This document shows, piece by piece, positions 17,050-26,169 of a DNA stretch of 64,000 nt. Origin of the DNA: Streptomyces sp. NBRC 110035 (GTDB taxonomy: Bacteria; Actinomycetota; Actinomycetes; Streptomycetales; Streptomycetaceae). The notes below the pieces were generated by a model, which worked only from the letters and a program-made list of their open reading frames with translations, made no database searches and had not been told where the DNA came from. The translations under genes and the position numbers were made by a program. The first letter of the stretch is position 1. Each line of letters opens with the position of its first letter. The DNA is taken from positions 174,194-238,193 of the forward strand of contig NZ_BBNN01000023.1 of NCBI RefSeq assembly GCF_000829695.1. Direction: 5' to 3'.

Positions 17050-17475
17050 TCACACGGATCCGAGGTCGGACGACACCCAGCGTTCGGGCCGCATGCGCAC
17101 GACGACCTGCTCGCCGTGGTCCTTCCAGGCGAAGGCGACATAGCCCTCGACCTTGTCGGCCGGGAGATAGCGGGAGGCGAGCTCGCGCAGCTGCTCGACG
17201 GTCGCCGGGGTGGTCTCGACGACCGGCCCTTCGACCGAGACGTAGCGGATGGTGGGGGCGAGGCGGTCGACCATGAGGGAGAACCGGCCCGCCGCGCCGA
17301 TCAGCCGGTTCTTGCGGGAGTCCAGTCCCGTCATGATCCATACGTCTTTGCCGGGCGCGTACTGGTACCAGATCGGCACGGTGAGGGGCGCGCGCCCCTC
17401 ACCCGAGTCGACGGCGATCGCGGCGACATGGGGCTCGGCCAGGAACTGTTCGCGCTCTTCTCGGGTCAGGGCCAT
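17050..17475 (-). CDS. PPOX-class (F420-type) split-barrel protein
   Basis: 141 residues; ATG 17475 has AGGAGGAAC ahead of it. The short split-barrel pattern (MALTREEREQFLAEPHVAAI, TVPIWYQYAPGKDVWIMTG, FSLMVDRLAPTIRYVSVEG) belongs to the pyridoxamine-phosphate-oxidase-related proteins, many of which bind F420 rather than FMN. Substrate unknown. It lies 64 bases upstream of pdxH in the same direction, so the two split-barrel genes may be co-transcribed. F420 genes (LLM oxidoreductase, fbiC) occur 10 kb away. Confidence 0.85.
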   Translation of the reverse strand: MALTREEREQFLAEPHVAAIAVDSGEGRAPLTVPIWYQYAPGKDVWIMTGLDSRKNRLIGAAGRFSLMVDRLAPTIRYVSVEGPVVETTPATVEQLRELASRYLPADKVEGYVAFAWKDHGEQVVVRMRPERWVSSDLGSV

Positions 17476-17975
17476 TCCGGGTTCCTCCTGTGACGTCTGC
17501 GGCGTGCGGGCTGCCGTGGCTGCGGGGGTGTCACTCGGGCATGCGCTCGCGCGGGCCGGCCCGCGTCCGGGCGGGCCGGGCGGGCGAGTCGTCGGCCGGC
17601 TCACGGAGTGCTCAACAGGGGCGCGTGCGGCCGTGTTCCCTTTTCGTCGATATGGACCCCTCGCCTCCGCTCGGGTCGTCTCCGCCCGGGTCGCCGCCGC
17701 GGGCGAGGGCGTCGGGCACGGTGCCGGCGGCCCGGTCGCCACGACTGCCGTGGCGGTCGCACCCGCCGGGCTCCTCGCCGGTCAAGCCGCCTGCCGCGTC
17801 ACGCGGTCGGAGGAGGGCACGGGGGAGGGGGGAGTTCGTGGCCCCGGTGTACGGGGCGCCCCCGGCCGGGCGGCCGGAAACGTGACAGGCGGTGGTCCAC
17901 CGGAGTGGTCCACCGCCTGCCGGACAGGACATGGGGCAACTGGAGAACGGGGGAAAAGGGATCCGGGTGCCTTGC
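17476..17975. other. Intergenic region between divergent PPOX and TetR transcription units
   Basis: 500 bases. No supported gene. It contains the hairpin at 17886-17919 near the tetR stop; the remainder is GC-rich text without clear signals, and the last 100 bases next to 17475 should carry the PPOX-pdxH promoter. Confidence 0.4.
17886..17919 (-). terminator. Hairpin downstream of the TetR gene
   Basis: Perfect 10-bp arms CAGGCGGTGG and CCACCGCCTG enclose a 14-base loop that itself has a weak ACC/GGT pairing. It starts 57 nt past the TetR stop on the minus strand. Likely terminator. Confidence 0.6.
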
Positions 17976-18623
17976 TCATCTGGTCGGCTTCTTGCCGGTG
18001 ACGCCCAGGTGCACCAACAGGGCCAGATTGGGCTTGAGTTCCGCCTGCTTCACGCCCCAGGAGGTGAAACCTTTCTGGTGCGAGGCGGCGGCCGCGAGCA
18101 TGGTGACCAGGGAACCGGCCATCGCGGCGGGGTTGACGTCCTTGTCGACCCGTCCCTTGGCCTGCAACTCGGCGACGGCGTCGGCCAGGGAGGTGTTCAC
18201 CGAGTTGAGAATCCTCATGCGGATCTTGTAGAAGCGCTTGTCGCCCTCGGCGGCACCGAGATCGACGACACGCAGGATCGCGTCGTGGCGCTTCCAGAAG
18301 TCCAGGAAGCCCTCCACGAGTTCCTGCGCGGTCTGCCAGCCGGCCTTGCCGACCCAGGAGCGGCCCTCGATCAGTTCCGTCAACTCGGCGCCCTCGGAGG
18401 CCATGTGCTCGGCGATTTCCAGGACGGCGCCCTCGACGTCGGGGAAGTACTGGTAGAAGGTCGCGGGCGAAGTCCCCGCCTTCCGGGCGACATCGATGAC
18501 TTTGACATCCCGGTAGGGGGAGGAGCTGAGCATCTCGCTGAGGCAGTCGAGCAGCTTCTGCCGGGTCGCCTGCCCTCGCCGGCCGGCCACGCGGCCGTCG
18601 ACGGTACGCACTTGTCCTGTCAT
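17976..18623 (-). CDS. TetR-family transcriptional regulator
   Basis: 215 residues from ATG 18623. The N-terminal HTH (TRQKLLDCLSEMLSSSPYRD, IDVARKAGTSPATFYQYFPD, about 20-62) is clear, and the C-terminal all-alpha ligand and dimer domain is unassigned. It is transcribed away from the VOC protein gene and afsK; the 121-base divergent spacer could carry a self-operator that also affects the KbpA-like gene (inference). A TetR gene also sits beside kbpA-afsK in S. coelicolor, from memory. Ligand unknown. Confidence 0.9.
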   Translation of the reverse strand: MTGQVRTVDGRVAGRRGQATRQKLLDCLSEMLSSSPYRDVKVIDVARKAGTSPATFYQYFPDVEGAVLEIAEHMASEGAELTELIEGRSWVGKAGWQTAQELVEGFLDFWKRHDAILRVVDLGAAEGDKRFYKIRMRILNSVNTSLADAVAELQAKGRVDKDVNPAAMAGSLVTMLAAAASHQKGFTSWGVKQAELKPNLALLVHLGVTGKKPTR

Positions 18624-18744
18624 GACGTCAGCTTACCGAGGGGTGAGGGGAGCGCGATTCGGCCGACTGCAAATGGGGTGCGGGGGTGATCGCGCCAGGT
18701 ATGCCTGGTCTGCGCGGTGCGTGCGGCACCGCTACTTTGACGGT

Positions 18745-19530
18745 ATGGCCGAAAACAGGGCATCGGAGTACATGGAGGGCACCCCCTGCTGGGTGGACGC
18801 GCAGCTTCCCGACGTGGAGGCGGGCAAGCGGTTCTACGGCGAACTCTTCGAGTGGATGTTCGAAGACCAGCCGGAGCAGCCCGAGTGGCCCTCGCCGGTC
18901 ACGCGCCCCGCGCAGCCGGTGCGGCCCTCGCCACCCCTGGGGACCGTGCGGGCCCTGCTCGGCGGCAGACCGGTGGCGTCCCTCGCGCACAAGGCGGACG
19001 GCCGGCTCCCCACCGTGTGGACGGTGTCCTTCGCGACCCCGGACGCCGAGGCGCTGTGCCGGCGGATTCTCGCGGCGGGCGGGCAGCTCGTCTCGGCGCC
19101 GCGCGCGGTCGGCGAACTCGGCGTCACCGCGCTCGTCACGGACCCCGAGGGCGCCGTCTTCTCCCTGTGGCAGGCCGGCGGGCAGCCCGGCTTCGGCCGC
19201 CGGCACGAGCAGGGCGCCTTCGCCTGGGTCGAGCTCTACACCCGGAACACCGAGGCGGCCAACGCCTTCTACGGCGCCCTCTTCCGTGACGCCCTGTTCG
19301 GGAAGGACGCCGAGCCCGACTTCGGCCGTGCCCCGGTCTCCGACGTCTTCCCGGCCGAGATGCCGCCCCACTTCCTCGTGCACTTCGCCGTCGAGGACCC
19401 CGGGGCCGCCATGGCGGACGTGACCCGGCTCGGCGGCCGCGTCCAGGTGCCGCCCTTCGAGACGTCGTACGGCACGGCGGCCGTGGTCACCGACAACCAG
19501 GGCGCCTCCTTCGCCCTGCTGTCCCGCTGA
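18745..19530 (+). CDS. kbpA: VOC-fold (glyoxalase-like) protein, probable AfsK-binding protein KbpA
   Basis: 261 residues, ATG 18745, with two glyoxalase/bleomycin-resistance-type halves: CWVDAQLPDVEAGKRFYGEL at about 14-33 and AWVELYTRNTEAANAFYGAL at about 160-179. The first half carries a Pro-rich insertion (SPVTRPAQPVRPSPP). It lies directly upstream of afsK in the same direction, the position I recall for S. coelicolor kbpA, whose 252-residue product binds unphosphorylated AfsK and inhibits its autophosphorylation. The assignment rests on position and size as well as fold. Metal-ligand residues of true glyoxalases are not evident, consistent with a binding role. Confidence 0.75.
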   Translation: MAENRASEYMEGTPCWVDAQLPDVEAGKRFYGELFEWMFEDQPEQPEWPSPVTRPAQPVRPSPPLGTVRALLGGRPVASLAHKADGRLPTVWTVSFATPDAEALCRRILAAGGQLVSAPRAVGELGVTALVTDPEGAVFSLWQAGGQPGFGRRHEQGAFAWVELYTRNTEAANAFYGALFRDALFGKDAEPDFGRAPVSDVFPAEMPPHFLVHFAVEDPGAAMADVTRLGGRVQVPPFETSYGTAAVVTDNQGASFALLSR

Positions 19531-19750
19531 GCGGGCCCCGGGGCCGCCCCTCGACCACCCACCCCGCCCCCTGTACGCCCCATATGTTCTGCATATGACA
19601 CCAGACACCCCCTATGTCGCCGGGTTCGCAACCAGGGCCCCGGACAGGAAGAATCGGGGTGCGTGCCGCCACGGGGCTGCGGTGGTGAGACGCTGCACTT
19701 CGGTCGCGCACAGGTGGTGGCGCGATTCGTACGGGGAGGTGGCAGGCAAA

Positions 19751-22111
19751 GTGGTGGATCAGCTGACGCAGCACGATCCGCGGCGTATCGGGCCGTTCGA
19801 GGTGCTGGGACGGCTGGGTGCCGGCGGCATGGGGCTGGTCTATCTCGCACGGTCGGCGTCCGGCCGGCGCGTGGCGATCAAGACGGTCCGCACCGAGCTG
19901 GCCGAGGACCAGTTGTTCCGCGTCCGCTTCACCCGCGAGGTGGAGGCGGCCCGGGCCGTCTCCGGTTTCTACACCGCGGCCGTGGTGGACGCCGATCCGC
20001 GCGCCGCCGTGCCGTGGCTGGCCACCGCGTACGTCCCCGCGCCCTCCCTCGAGGAAATAGTGAACGAGTGCGGGCCGATGCCGGCCCAGGCGGTGCGCTG
20101 GCTGGCGGCCGGAGTGGCGGAGGCGCTGCACTCGATCCACGGCGCCGGGCTCGTCCACCGCGACCTCAAGCCGTCGAACGTCCTCGTCGTCGAGGACGGC
20201 CCGCGGGTGATCGACTTCGGGATCGCCTCCGGTGTGTCGAACACCCGCCTGACGATGACGAACGTCGCCGTCGGCACCCCCGCCTACATGTCTCCCGAGC
20301 AGGCCAAGGACTCCCGCAGCGTCACCGGCGCGAGCGATGTGTTCTCCCTCGGATCCACCCTGGTCTTCGCGGCCACCGGACACGCCCCGTTCCACGGCGC
20401 GAACCCGGTCGAGACGGTCTTCATGCTGCTGCGTGAGGGCCCGGACCTGGACGGCCTCCCGGACGAGCTGCGCCCGCTGATCGAATCCTGCATGCAGATG
20501 GAGGCCCCGGCCCGGCCCAGCCCCGCCGACCTCCAGTCCCAGCTCGCCCCGCACCTGTTCGGCTCCGGCTCCGACGACAGCGGTACGGCCTCCGCGTGGC
20601 TGCCCGAGCGGGCGGTGAGCCTGATCGAGGGACGCCGGGGCGGCCGCCCGCCCGTCCGTCCCGCCCCCGGACCGGGCCGCAGCGCCGGCGGCGGCCGGCC
20701 CGCGGTACCGCCCCCGCCCCCGGTCGACCCCGTCATCCCGCCGCCCCCGCCCCGGCCACCGGTGCCGGCCGGCGTCGCCCCCGACCCGGGCCCGGTCCTG
20801 CTGGCCGGCGCCGCCGTGCCCATCGGCCCCGGCCCGCGCGTCGCCGACACCCGCGCCGCCGCCGTCAAGGCGCCCCCGCCGGAGGCCGCCCTCGCCGCCT
20901 CCTGGTCCAAGCCACGACCCGGCGTCAACGGCGCCGACCCCACCCCGGCCGGGATGCCCGCCGGGGCGCCGGAGCAGCCGAACGGCTGGCGGCCGTGGCG
21001 CTTCAGGATGTCCAACGACGTCTGGGGCACCCCGTCCGTCGCCGGTGACCTCGTCTACGTCACCTCCTTCGAGGTGCACGCCCTCGACGTGGCCACCGGC
21101 CGCCGCCGGTTCAAGACCCGGGACGTCGCCTGGTCGATGGCGGTCGCCGACGGCCGGATCCACGCCTCCGACGGACCCACCCTGTTCGCCCTGGACGCAC
21201 GCGAGGGCGGCGACCTGTGGCGACTGTCCACGGACGCCTGGGTGTACTCGCTCCAGGCCGACCGCGGCACCGTCGTCACCGGCACCCGCGGCGGCGGCGT
21301 GCAGGGCTGGGAGGCGTCCACCGGCCAGAAGCTGTGGGAGGTCACCGGCTGCCAGACCGACTTCGAGTCCCCGGAGGCCGGCCCCGCCGTCCACGACGGC
21401 ACGGTCTACGTCTGGCAGGACGCCCGCCTGCGCGCCCTGGACGCGCGCACGGGCGACGAGCGCTGGTCGTACCCCATCGGCGACGCCGCCTCCTGCGGCG
21501 GCGTCCCGGTCCGCCTCGCGCCCGCGCCCGACGGGCACGTGTACGTCTGCGCGGGCACCCGCGTCCTGGCCCTGGACATCGTCGGCGGGCGCGTCCGCTG
21601 GCACTTCGAGGCCCCCGCGGTCTTTCTCTCACCGCCCGCCTTCGTCCCCGGCCCGGCCGTCGCCGGCGGCGGTGTGTACCTCGCCGACTACCTCGGTACG
21701 GTCTACGCCCTCGACGCCACCGACGGCCGTGACCGCTGGCGCATCGCCACCGAGGCCCGCTCCTCCGTGGAGCCGGTCCTGGTCGCCGCCGGGCACGTCC
21801 ACGTCGGCAGCGGCAAGGGCCTCTACACCCTGGACGCCGTCACCGGCACGCCCAAGTGGCGCTTCCAGTCCGGCGGCGACATCGTGGGCGCCCCCGCGGT
21901 CGCCGAGGGCCGGATCCACTTCGGCTCCACCGACCATCTCCTGTACACCCTGAAGGCCGACGACGGCCGGCTGAGATGGAAACTCGCGACCGGCGGCGAG
22001 ATCACCGGTTCCCCGGTGGTCCGGGACGGTGTCGTCTACGCCTGCAGCAAGGACCGTTGCGTCTACGCCCTGGACGCGGAGAAGGGAACGGGGACGGCAC
22101 GGACGACGTGA
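19751..22111 (+). CDS. afsK: Serine/threonine protein kinase AfsK with PQQ beta-propeller domain
   Basis: 786 residues from GTG 19751, preceded by GGAGGT ten bases away; the open frame extends 156 bases upstream without homology. The kinase domain (about 15-280) has GRLGAGGMGLVYLA, the ATP lysine K44, HRDLKPSN (136-143), DFG (155-157) and an activation loop with Thr168, the residue known to autophosphorylate in S. coelicolor AfsK. A Pro-rich linker (about 290-410) leads to a C-terminal PQQ-type beta-propeller with repeated VYALDATDGRDRW-like blades. AfsK phosphorylates AfsR and also acts in polar growth control. No TM helix; loosely membrane-associated in S. coelicolor. Its target genes afsR and afsS follow on the opposite strand. 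Confidence 0.97.
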   Translation: MVDQLTQHDPRRIGPFEVLGRLGAGGMGLVYLARSASGRRVAIKTVRTELAEDQLFRVRFTREVEAARAVSGFYTAAVVDADPRAAVPWLATAYVPAPSLEEIVNECGPMPAQAVRWLAAGVAEALHSIHGAGLVHRDLKPSNVLVVEDGPRVIDFGIASGVSNTRLTMTNVAVGTPAYMSPEQAKDSRSVTGASDVFSLGSTLVFAATGHAPFHGANPVETVFMLLREGPDLDGLPDELRPLIESCMQMEAPARPSPADLQSQLAPHLFGSGSDDSGTASAWLPERAVSLIEGRRGGRPPVRPAPGPGRSAGGGRPAVPPPPPVDPVIPPPPPRPPVPAGVAPDPGPVLLAGAAVPIGPGPRVADTRAAAVKAPPPEAALAASWSKPRPGVNGADPTPAGMPAGAPEQPNGWRPWRFRMSNDVWGTPSVAGDLVYVTSFEVHALDVATGRRRFKTRDVAWSMAVADGRIHASDGPTLFALDAREGGDLWRLSTDAWVYSLQADRGTVVTGTRGGGVQGWEASTGQKLWEVTGCQTDFESPEAGPAVHDGTVYVWQDARLRALDARTGDERWSYPIGDAASCGGVPVRLAPAPDGHVYVCAGTRVLALDIVGGRVRWHFEAPAVFLSPPAFVPGPAVAGGGVYLADYLGTVYALDATDGRDRWRIATEARSSVEPVLVAAGHVHVGSGKGLYTLDAVTGTPKWRFQSGGDIVGAPAVAEGRIHFGSTDHLLYTLKADDGRLRWKLATGGEITGSPVVRDGVVYACSKDRCVYALDAEKGTGTARTT

Positions 22112-22637
22112 CGGCCGCCGGGGGGCGGGCGCGCGGTGGTCGCCCGGGTCACGCCCCGGCGTGCGGGACCCGTCGGACACCCGGCCACGGCCGCCACCTG
22201 CTGCCCGCGATCCGGGGCGGCAGGCCACCCCTGCGCGGGAGCGCCCGGCGGTCGTCTCCGGTACGGGCTCCGGGGCCCGGGAGTCCGGAGGCCCGGAAGC
22301 ACGGACGGAGGGCCGGCGAAGACGGTCGGCGCCGTGCCCCGGACGTCCCGCCCGCCCGTCGGCCGCTCCGCGTGGCGGGAGACCGCCGTCGCCCGGCGTT
22401 CACGGACGGGTGACGGTCCGGGCGCCCGTACCCCCGTGTGCGGTGCCGCGAACGGCTGTGTTCCCCGCCCCGCCACGCGACGGGTCCGGGAGGCGCCGGG
22501 GAGCGGGCTGAGGGGGGGAGCCGGGGCCGGCCCGGCCCGCCTGCTGGTTCCGGGCAGACGGACGGGCCGCGACGGCTCCCCCTCCGCGCCGTCGCGGCCC
22601 ATCCGTTTCCCCGTGCTGTGTGTGCTGTGCGGTCCGC
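22112..22637. other. Convergent intergenic region between afsK and afsS
   Basis: 526 bases with no supported gene; long frames on either strand are GC shadows. The afsS terminator hairpin lies at 22564-22600. No afsK-side hairpin was recognised. Confidence 0.45.
22564..22600 (-). terminator. Terminator hairpin of afsS
   Basis: Perfect 13-bp arms GGGCCGCGACGGC and GCCGTCGCGGCCC around an 11-base loop, 38 nt past the afsS stop. Pairing continues outward with ACGGA/TCCGT after a mismatch. The arms could also stop afsK readthrough. Confidence 0.7.
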
Positions 22638-22829
22638 CTACCGGGTCGGCTTGAAGGGCTCCGACGTGGCGTGGATGTCCTTGGTCTCCAGCGGCTCGTC
22701 CGTGGCGTGGATGTCGCCCTGGGTGGTGGCGCCGCCGTCCTTGCTCCTGCCGCCCTCGGCCTTGGTGTCGAGCGGCTCCGAGGTGGCGTGGATGTCGCCC
22801 TGCGGCTTGACGACCTGCTCGTCGCTCAT
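22638..22829 (-). CDS. afsS: AfsS (AfsR2), small activator of secondary metabolism
   Basis: 63 residues, exactly the length of S. coelicolor AfsS. It consists of three imperfect 13-residue repeats: GDIHATSEPLDTK, GDIHATDEPLETK and DIHATSEPFKPTR. A Gly/Lys/Asp-rich spacer (AEGGRSKDGGATTQ) separates the first two. AfsS is a sigma-factor-like small protein of unknown biochemical action whose overexpression stimulates antibiotic production. The start ATG 22829 follows a purine-rich GGAGCAGGAAGAACC. It lies downstream of afsR on the same strand but has its own promoter carrying the operator at 23009-23028; the expected leader is about 150 nt. Confidence 0.95.
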   Translation of the reverse strand: MSDEQVVKPQGDIHATSEPLDTKAEGGRSKDGGATTQGDIHATDEPLETKDIHATSEPFKPTR

Positions 22830-22994
22830 GGTTCTTCCTGCTCCCCTGTGTGGTGTTCCTGTCGTCCGGCCCGTCCGGGCACTCCCCCGAGGGTGACCGG
22901 ACGGGCCGTTCCGGCCGCTCGGCCCTGGTGGACCGGTGCTGCGGCCTCTCCTGACGACCCGCCTGCCCCCCGACGCGACGGATCGACTGGGTCC

Positions 22995-23028
22995 ACCATC
23001 CCGTCCGGCGATAAACGAACGATGAACG
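22995..23028 (-). promoter_or_regulatory. afsS promoter with AfsR (and probable PhoP) operator
   Basis: On the minus strand two 9-mers, CGTTCATCG (23028-23020) and CGTTTATCG (23017-23009), are separated by TT, so they repeat with an 11-base period. Eight bases after the second repeat is GATGGT (23000-22995), a plausible -10 element. The layout fits SARP-type activation, where the protein occupies the -35 zone. The GTTCATC/GTTTATC units at 11-base spacing also resemble PHO-box direct repeats; competition of AfsR and PhoP at afsS is known in S. coelicolor. The transcription start itself is inferred. Confidence 0.8.
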
Positions 23029-23076
23029 CCCCGACGACGGGCGCCGGCACACCCCGCGGCCCCCGCCGCGCCGCCC

Positions 23077-26000
23077 TCAGACCGCCTCCACCGGCGTCAG
23101 CAGGGCCCGTACCGTTGTCGCCTCCGGCGACCCGAGCGTCTCGTAGATGCGGACCGCCTCCTCCCAGCAGACGCGGGCGCGGCCCATGTGGCCGACGCCG
23201 GTGAGGGCGTGGCCCAGGACCGTCAGGACGTTGCCGCGACGCCACTCGCCGCCGATGCCGCGCAGCACCGTCAGCGCCAGCTCGGCGTTGGCCGCGCCCT
23301 GGGCGTACCGCTGCCCGGCGAGGTCGACCTCCGCCAGGCGGAACAGGGTCATGCCCTCCCACAGCCGCTGCCGGCTGTCGCGGAAGACCTCCAGCGCCTC
23401 CAGGAGCCGGTCGGCCGCGTCGACGAGCCGGTGGCTCTGGGTGAGGGCCATGCCGAGGGCGTAGCGGCCGTTCGCGCCGCGCAGGGAGTTGCCCATGGCG
23501 TCGTAGATCTCCATGCCCTCCTGGGCGAGCGCCACGGCGCTGCCGGTGCTGCCCGCGGCGAGCCGGACCCGCGAGAGGTTGCAGAGCGCGCTCGCCTCAC
23601 CGGGGCGGTCGCGCAGCGTCCGGAAGTGCGCGATGGCGTGGGTCAGATGCTCCTCGCCGGCCTCGGTGCGGCCCTGGTAGAGGGCGATCACGCCACGGGC
23701 GTTGTGGGCCCAGCACACGGGCAGCAGGTCGTCGGCCCGCCGTGCCAGCCGGACGACCTGCTCGGCCTCCTCGTCGGCCAGGTCGAACCGGCCGCCGTCG
23801 AGGTGCGCGTGCGCCAGCGTCATCAGCGCCCGTGCCTCCACCCGCGCGACACCGACCTTCCGGGCGGCGTCGAGGAGGGTGCGCGCGGTGGCCTCGTACT
23901 CCTTGGAGTTGGCCCCCGACTCCGACAGGTCCACGGCGGCCCACAGCAGGTCGATGCTCCGGCGCAGCGTGTCCGGCAGGCCGGCGCACTGGCGGGCGAA
24001 GGACAGCAGGCAGTTCGCCTCGGTGTAGAGCCAGTCCCGCGCCGCCTCGCGGTCGGTGAAACACAGTCCGGGGTGGTCGGTGGCGGCCAGGTGGTCGACC
24101 AGCCGGTCCCCCGGCCGCTCGATCGCGTACACGCCCGCCGCCGTCGCCAGGTAGAAGTCCAGCAGGCGGGACAGGGCCGCGGCGCGTTCGCCCGGGGGCC
24201 GCTCGTCGCGTTCGGCGCAGGAACGCGCGTAGAGACGGACCAGGTCGTGCAGGCGGTAGCGGCCGGGCGCGGCGGACTCCAGCAGGGAGGTGTCCACCAG
24301 GGACTCCAGCAGGTCCTCCGTGTCCTCGGCCGGGAGGTCCAGGACGGCCGCGGCCGCCGCCAGCGAGATGTCGGGGCCACCGGCCAGGCCGAGCAGCCGG
24401 AAGGCGCGGGCCTGGGCGGGTTCCAGCTGGCCGTAGCCGAGTTCGAAGGTGGCCTTCACCGCGAGGTCGCCCGCCTGCAGCTCGTCCAGGCGCCGGCGTT
24501 CGTCGGCGAGCTTGGCCGCCAGCACGGACACGGTCCAGGTGCGGCGGGCCGCGAGACGGGAGGCCGCGATGCGGATGGCCAGCGGGAGGAACCCGCACGC
24601 CGCGACGACGTCCAGCGCGGCCTCACGCTCCGACGCGACCCGCTCCTCACCCACGATCCTCGTGAACAGGGCCAGCGCCTCGTCCGGGGACATCACGTCC
24701 AGGTCGACCAGGTGGGCGCCGGCCAGGTCGACCATCCGCACCCGGGACGTCACCAGGGCCGCGCAGCCCTCCGTGCCCGGCAGCAGGGGACGCACCTGGG
24801 CCGCGTCGCGCGCGTTGTCCAGCAGCACCAGCACCCTGCGGCCGTCCAGCGCGGAGCGGTACAGCGCCGCCCGCTCCTCCAGCGCGTCCGGCACGGCCGC
24901 CTCCGGGGTGCCGAGGGCGCGCAGGAAGGCGCCGAGGACCGTCTCCGGCTCGGCCGCCCGGGAGCCCGCGCCCTGGAGGTCGACGTACAGCTGGCCGTCG
25001 GGGAAGACGGCCCGCGCCCGGTGGGCGACGTGCACGGCGAGCGTCGTCTTGCCGACGCCGCCTATCCCGGCCAGCGCGGACACCGCCATCACCCGGCCCT
25101 CGGCCGAGGCGAGGATCGCGCCGAGTTCGCGTACGAAGGACGAGCGGCCGGTGAAGTCGGGCACGGTCGCGGGAAGTTGGGCGGGCCGGACGGGGGAGGC
25201 GGCCGGTTCGGCCGGCGCGGGGGAGGAGGGCTCCGCCAGCTGGGGGTCCGCCCGGAGGATGCGCCGCTGGAGTTCCTGGAGGCCGGGGCGCGGGTCCACG
25301 CCGAGTTCGTCGGCGAGCAGCCGGCGGGTGTCCGCGTACACCGCCAGCGCCTCCGCCTGGCGGCCGCTGCGGTACAGCGCCAGCATCAGCAGCTCGCGCA
25401 GCCGTTCGCGCAGCGGGTGCGCCGCCGTGAGCGCCGTCAGTTCCGAGACGACCTCCGCGTGGCAGCCCCGCTCCAGGTCCATGTCCAGCCGCGTCTCCGA
25501 GAGCTGGAGCCGCCACTCCTCCAGGCGCACCCGCTGCGCCTGTGCGTACGGGCCCGGTACGCCCGCCAGTGTCTCGCCGTCCCACAGCGCGAGGGCGCGG
25601 TCCAGGAGCGTACGGGCCGCGCACAGGTCCCCGGTGTTCTTCGCCTGCTCGGCGTCGGCGGCCAGCCCCTGCGCCACCCCGGCGTCCAGTGCGCCCTCGC
25701 CCGTCCCGCGCACCGCGTACCCGCCGGACTCACTGACCAGAACACCGGGCCCCAGCGCCTTCCGCAGCCGGGACGCGTACGTACGGACCGCGGCCAGGGC
25801 CTGCGAGGGGGGCTTTTCGCCCCACAGGGCGTCGATCAGTTCGGCTGCCGTCGCCGTCCGCCCGCCGCGGAGCAACAGGGCGGCGAACAGAGCACGTTGC
25901 TGCGGGCTGCCGGTGCCGACGGGCTCCCCGTCACGCCAGGCGCGCACCGGACCGAGCACACTGAAACGCAGCACCGGCGGTACCGGTGACGCCGACGGAG

Positions 26001-26169
26001 CGGGCGGCTTCGAAGACTCCGGTGACTCCTGCGGCTCCTGCGGCGCCTGCGGCTCCTGCGGCTCCTGCGGCGCCTGCGGCTCCTGCGGCTCCTGCGGCTC
26101 CTGCGGCGCCGGTGGCTCCGCCGGCGAGCCGGGACGCCGCTGCTCCGGCACGCGCGGTGCACCGTCCAT
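23077..26169 (-). CDS. afsR: AfsR, large SARP-NB-ARC-TPR transcriptional activator
   Basis: 1030 residues from ATG 26169. Order: a Pro/Gln/Glu-rich low-complexity head (about 20-52); an OmpR-type winged-helix SARP DNA-binding domain (LRFSVLGPVRAWRDGEPVGT onward, about 67-160); the BTAD domain (about 165-310); an NB-ARC ATPase with P-loop GIGGVGKTT (368-376) and LVLLDNA; then a C-terminal TPR region (about 780-1020; for example CNLSRVRLAAGSTGSAVALA). AfsR is phosphorylated by AfsK and other kinases, hydrolyses ATP and activates afsS by binding its operator. S. coelicolor AfsR is 993 residues; the extra length is mainly the PQE-repeat head. Cytoplasmic. Confidence 0.97.
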   Translation of the reverse strand: MDGAPRVPEQRRPGSPAEPPAPQEPQEPQEPQAPQEPQEPQAPQEPQESPESSKPPAPSASPVPPVLRFSVLGPVRAWRDGEPVGTGSPQQRALFAALLLRGGRTATAAELIDALWGEKPPSQALAAVRTYASRLRKALGPGVLVSESGGYAVRGTGEGALDAGVAQGLAADAEQAKNTGDLCAARTLLDRALALWDGETLAGVPGPYAQAQRVRLEEWRLQLSETRLDMDLERGCHAEVVSELTALTAAHPLRERLRELLMLALYRSGRQAEALAVYADTRRLLADELGVDPRPGLQELQRRILRADPQLAEPSSPAPAEPAASPVRPAQLPATVPDFTGRSSFVRELGAILASAEGRVMAVSALAGIGGVGKTTLAVHVAHRARAVFPDGQLYVDLQGAGSRAAEPETVLGAFLRALGTPEAAVPDALEERAALYRSALDGRRVLVLLDNARDAAQVRPLLPGTEGCAALVTSRVRMVDLAGAHLVDLDVMSPDEALALFTRIVGEERVASEREAALDVVAACGFLPLAIRIAASRLAARRTWTVSVLAAKLADERRRLDELQAGDLAVKATFELGYGQLEPAQARAFRLLGLAGGPDISLAAAAAVLDLPAEDTEDLLESLVDTSLLESAAPGRYRLHDLVRLYARSCAERDERPPGERAAALSRLLDFYLATAAGVYAIERPGDRLVDHLAATDHPGLCFTDREAARDWLYTEANCLLSFARQCAGLPDTLRRSIDLLWAAVDLSESGANSKEYEATARTLLDAARKVGVARVEARALMTLAHAHLDGGRFDLADEEAEQVVRLARRADDLLPVCWAHNARGVIALYQGRTEAGEEHLTHAIAHFRTLRDRPGEASALCNLSRVRLAAGSTGSAVALAQEGMEIYDAMGNSLRGANGRYALGMALTQSHRLVDAADRLLEALEVFRDSRQRLWEGMTLFRLAEVDLAGQRYAQGAANAELALTVLRGIGGEWRRGNVLTVLGHALTGVGHMGRARVCWEEAVRIYETLGSPEATTVRALLTPVEAV
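26026..26112 (-). repeat. In-frame 9-base tandem repeat in the afsR 5' end
   Basis: CGGCTCCTG and the variant CGGCGCCTG are repeated about nine times, encoding PQE and PQA triplets (QEPQEPQEPQAPQEPQEPQ) near residues 20-50 of AfsR. Perfect triplet phasing keeps the frame open when copy number changes, so it is a candidate variable-number repeat. Confidence 0.8.

Noticed and set aside
23188..25989. 933-codon plus-strand frame
   Set aside because: Antisense shadow of afsR; no start site with Shine-Dalgarno and no family resemblance.
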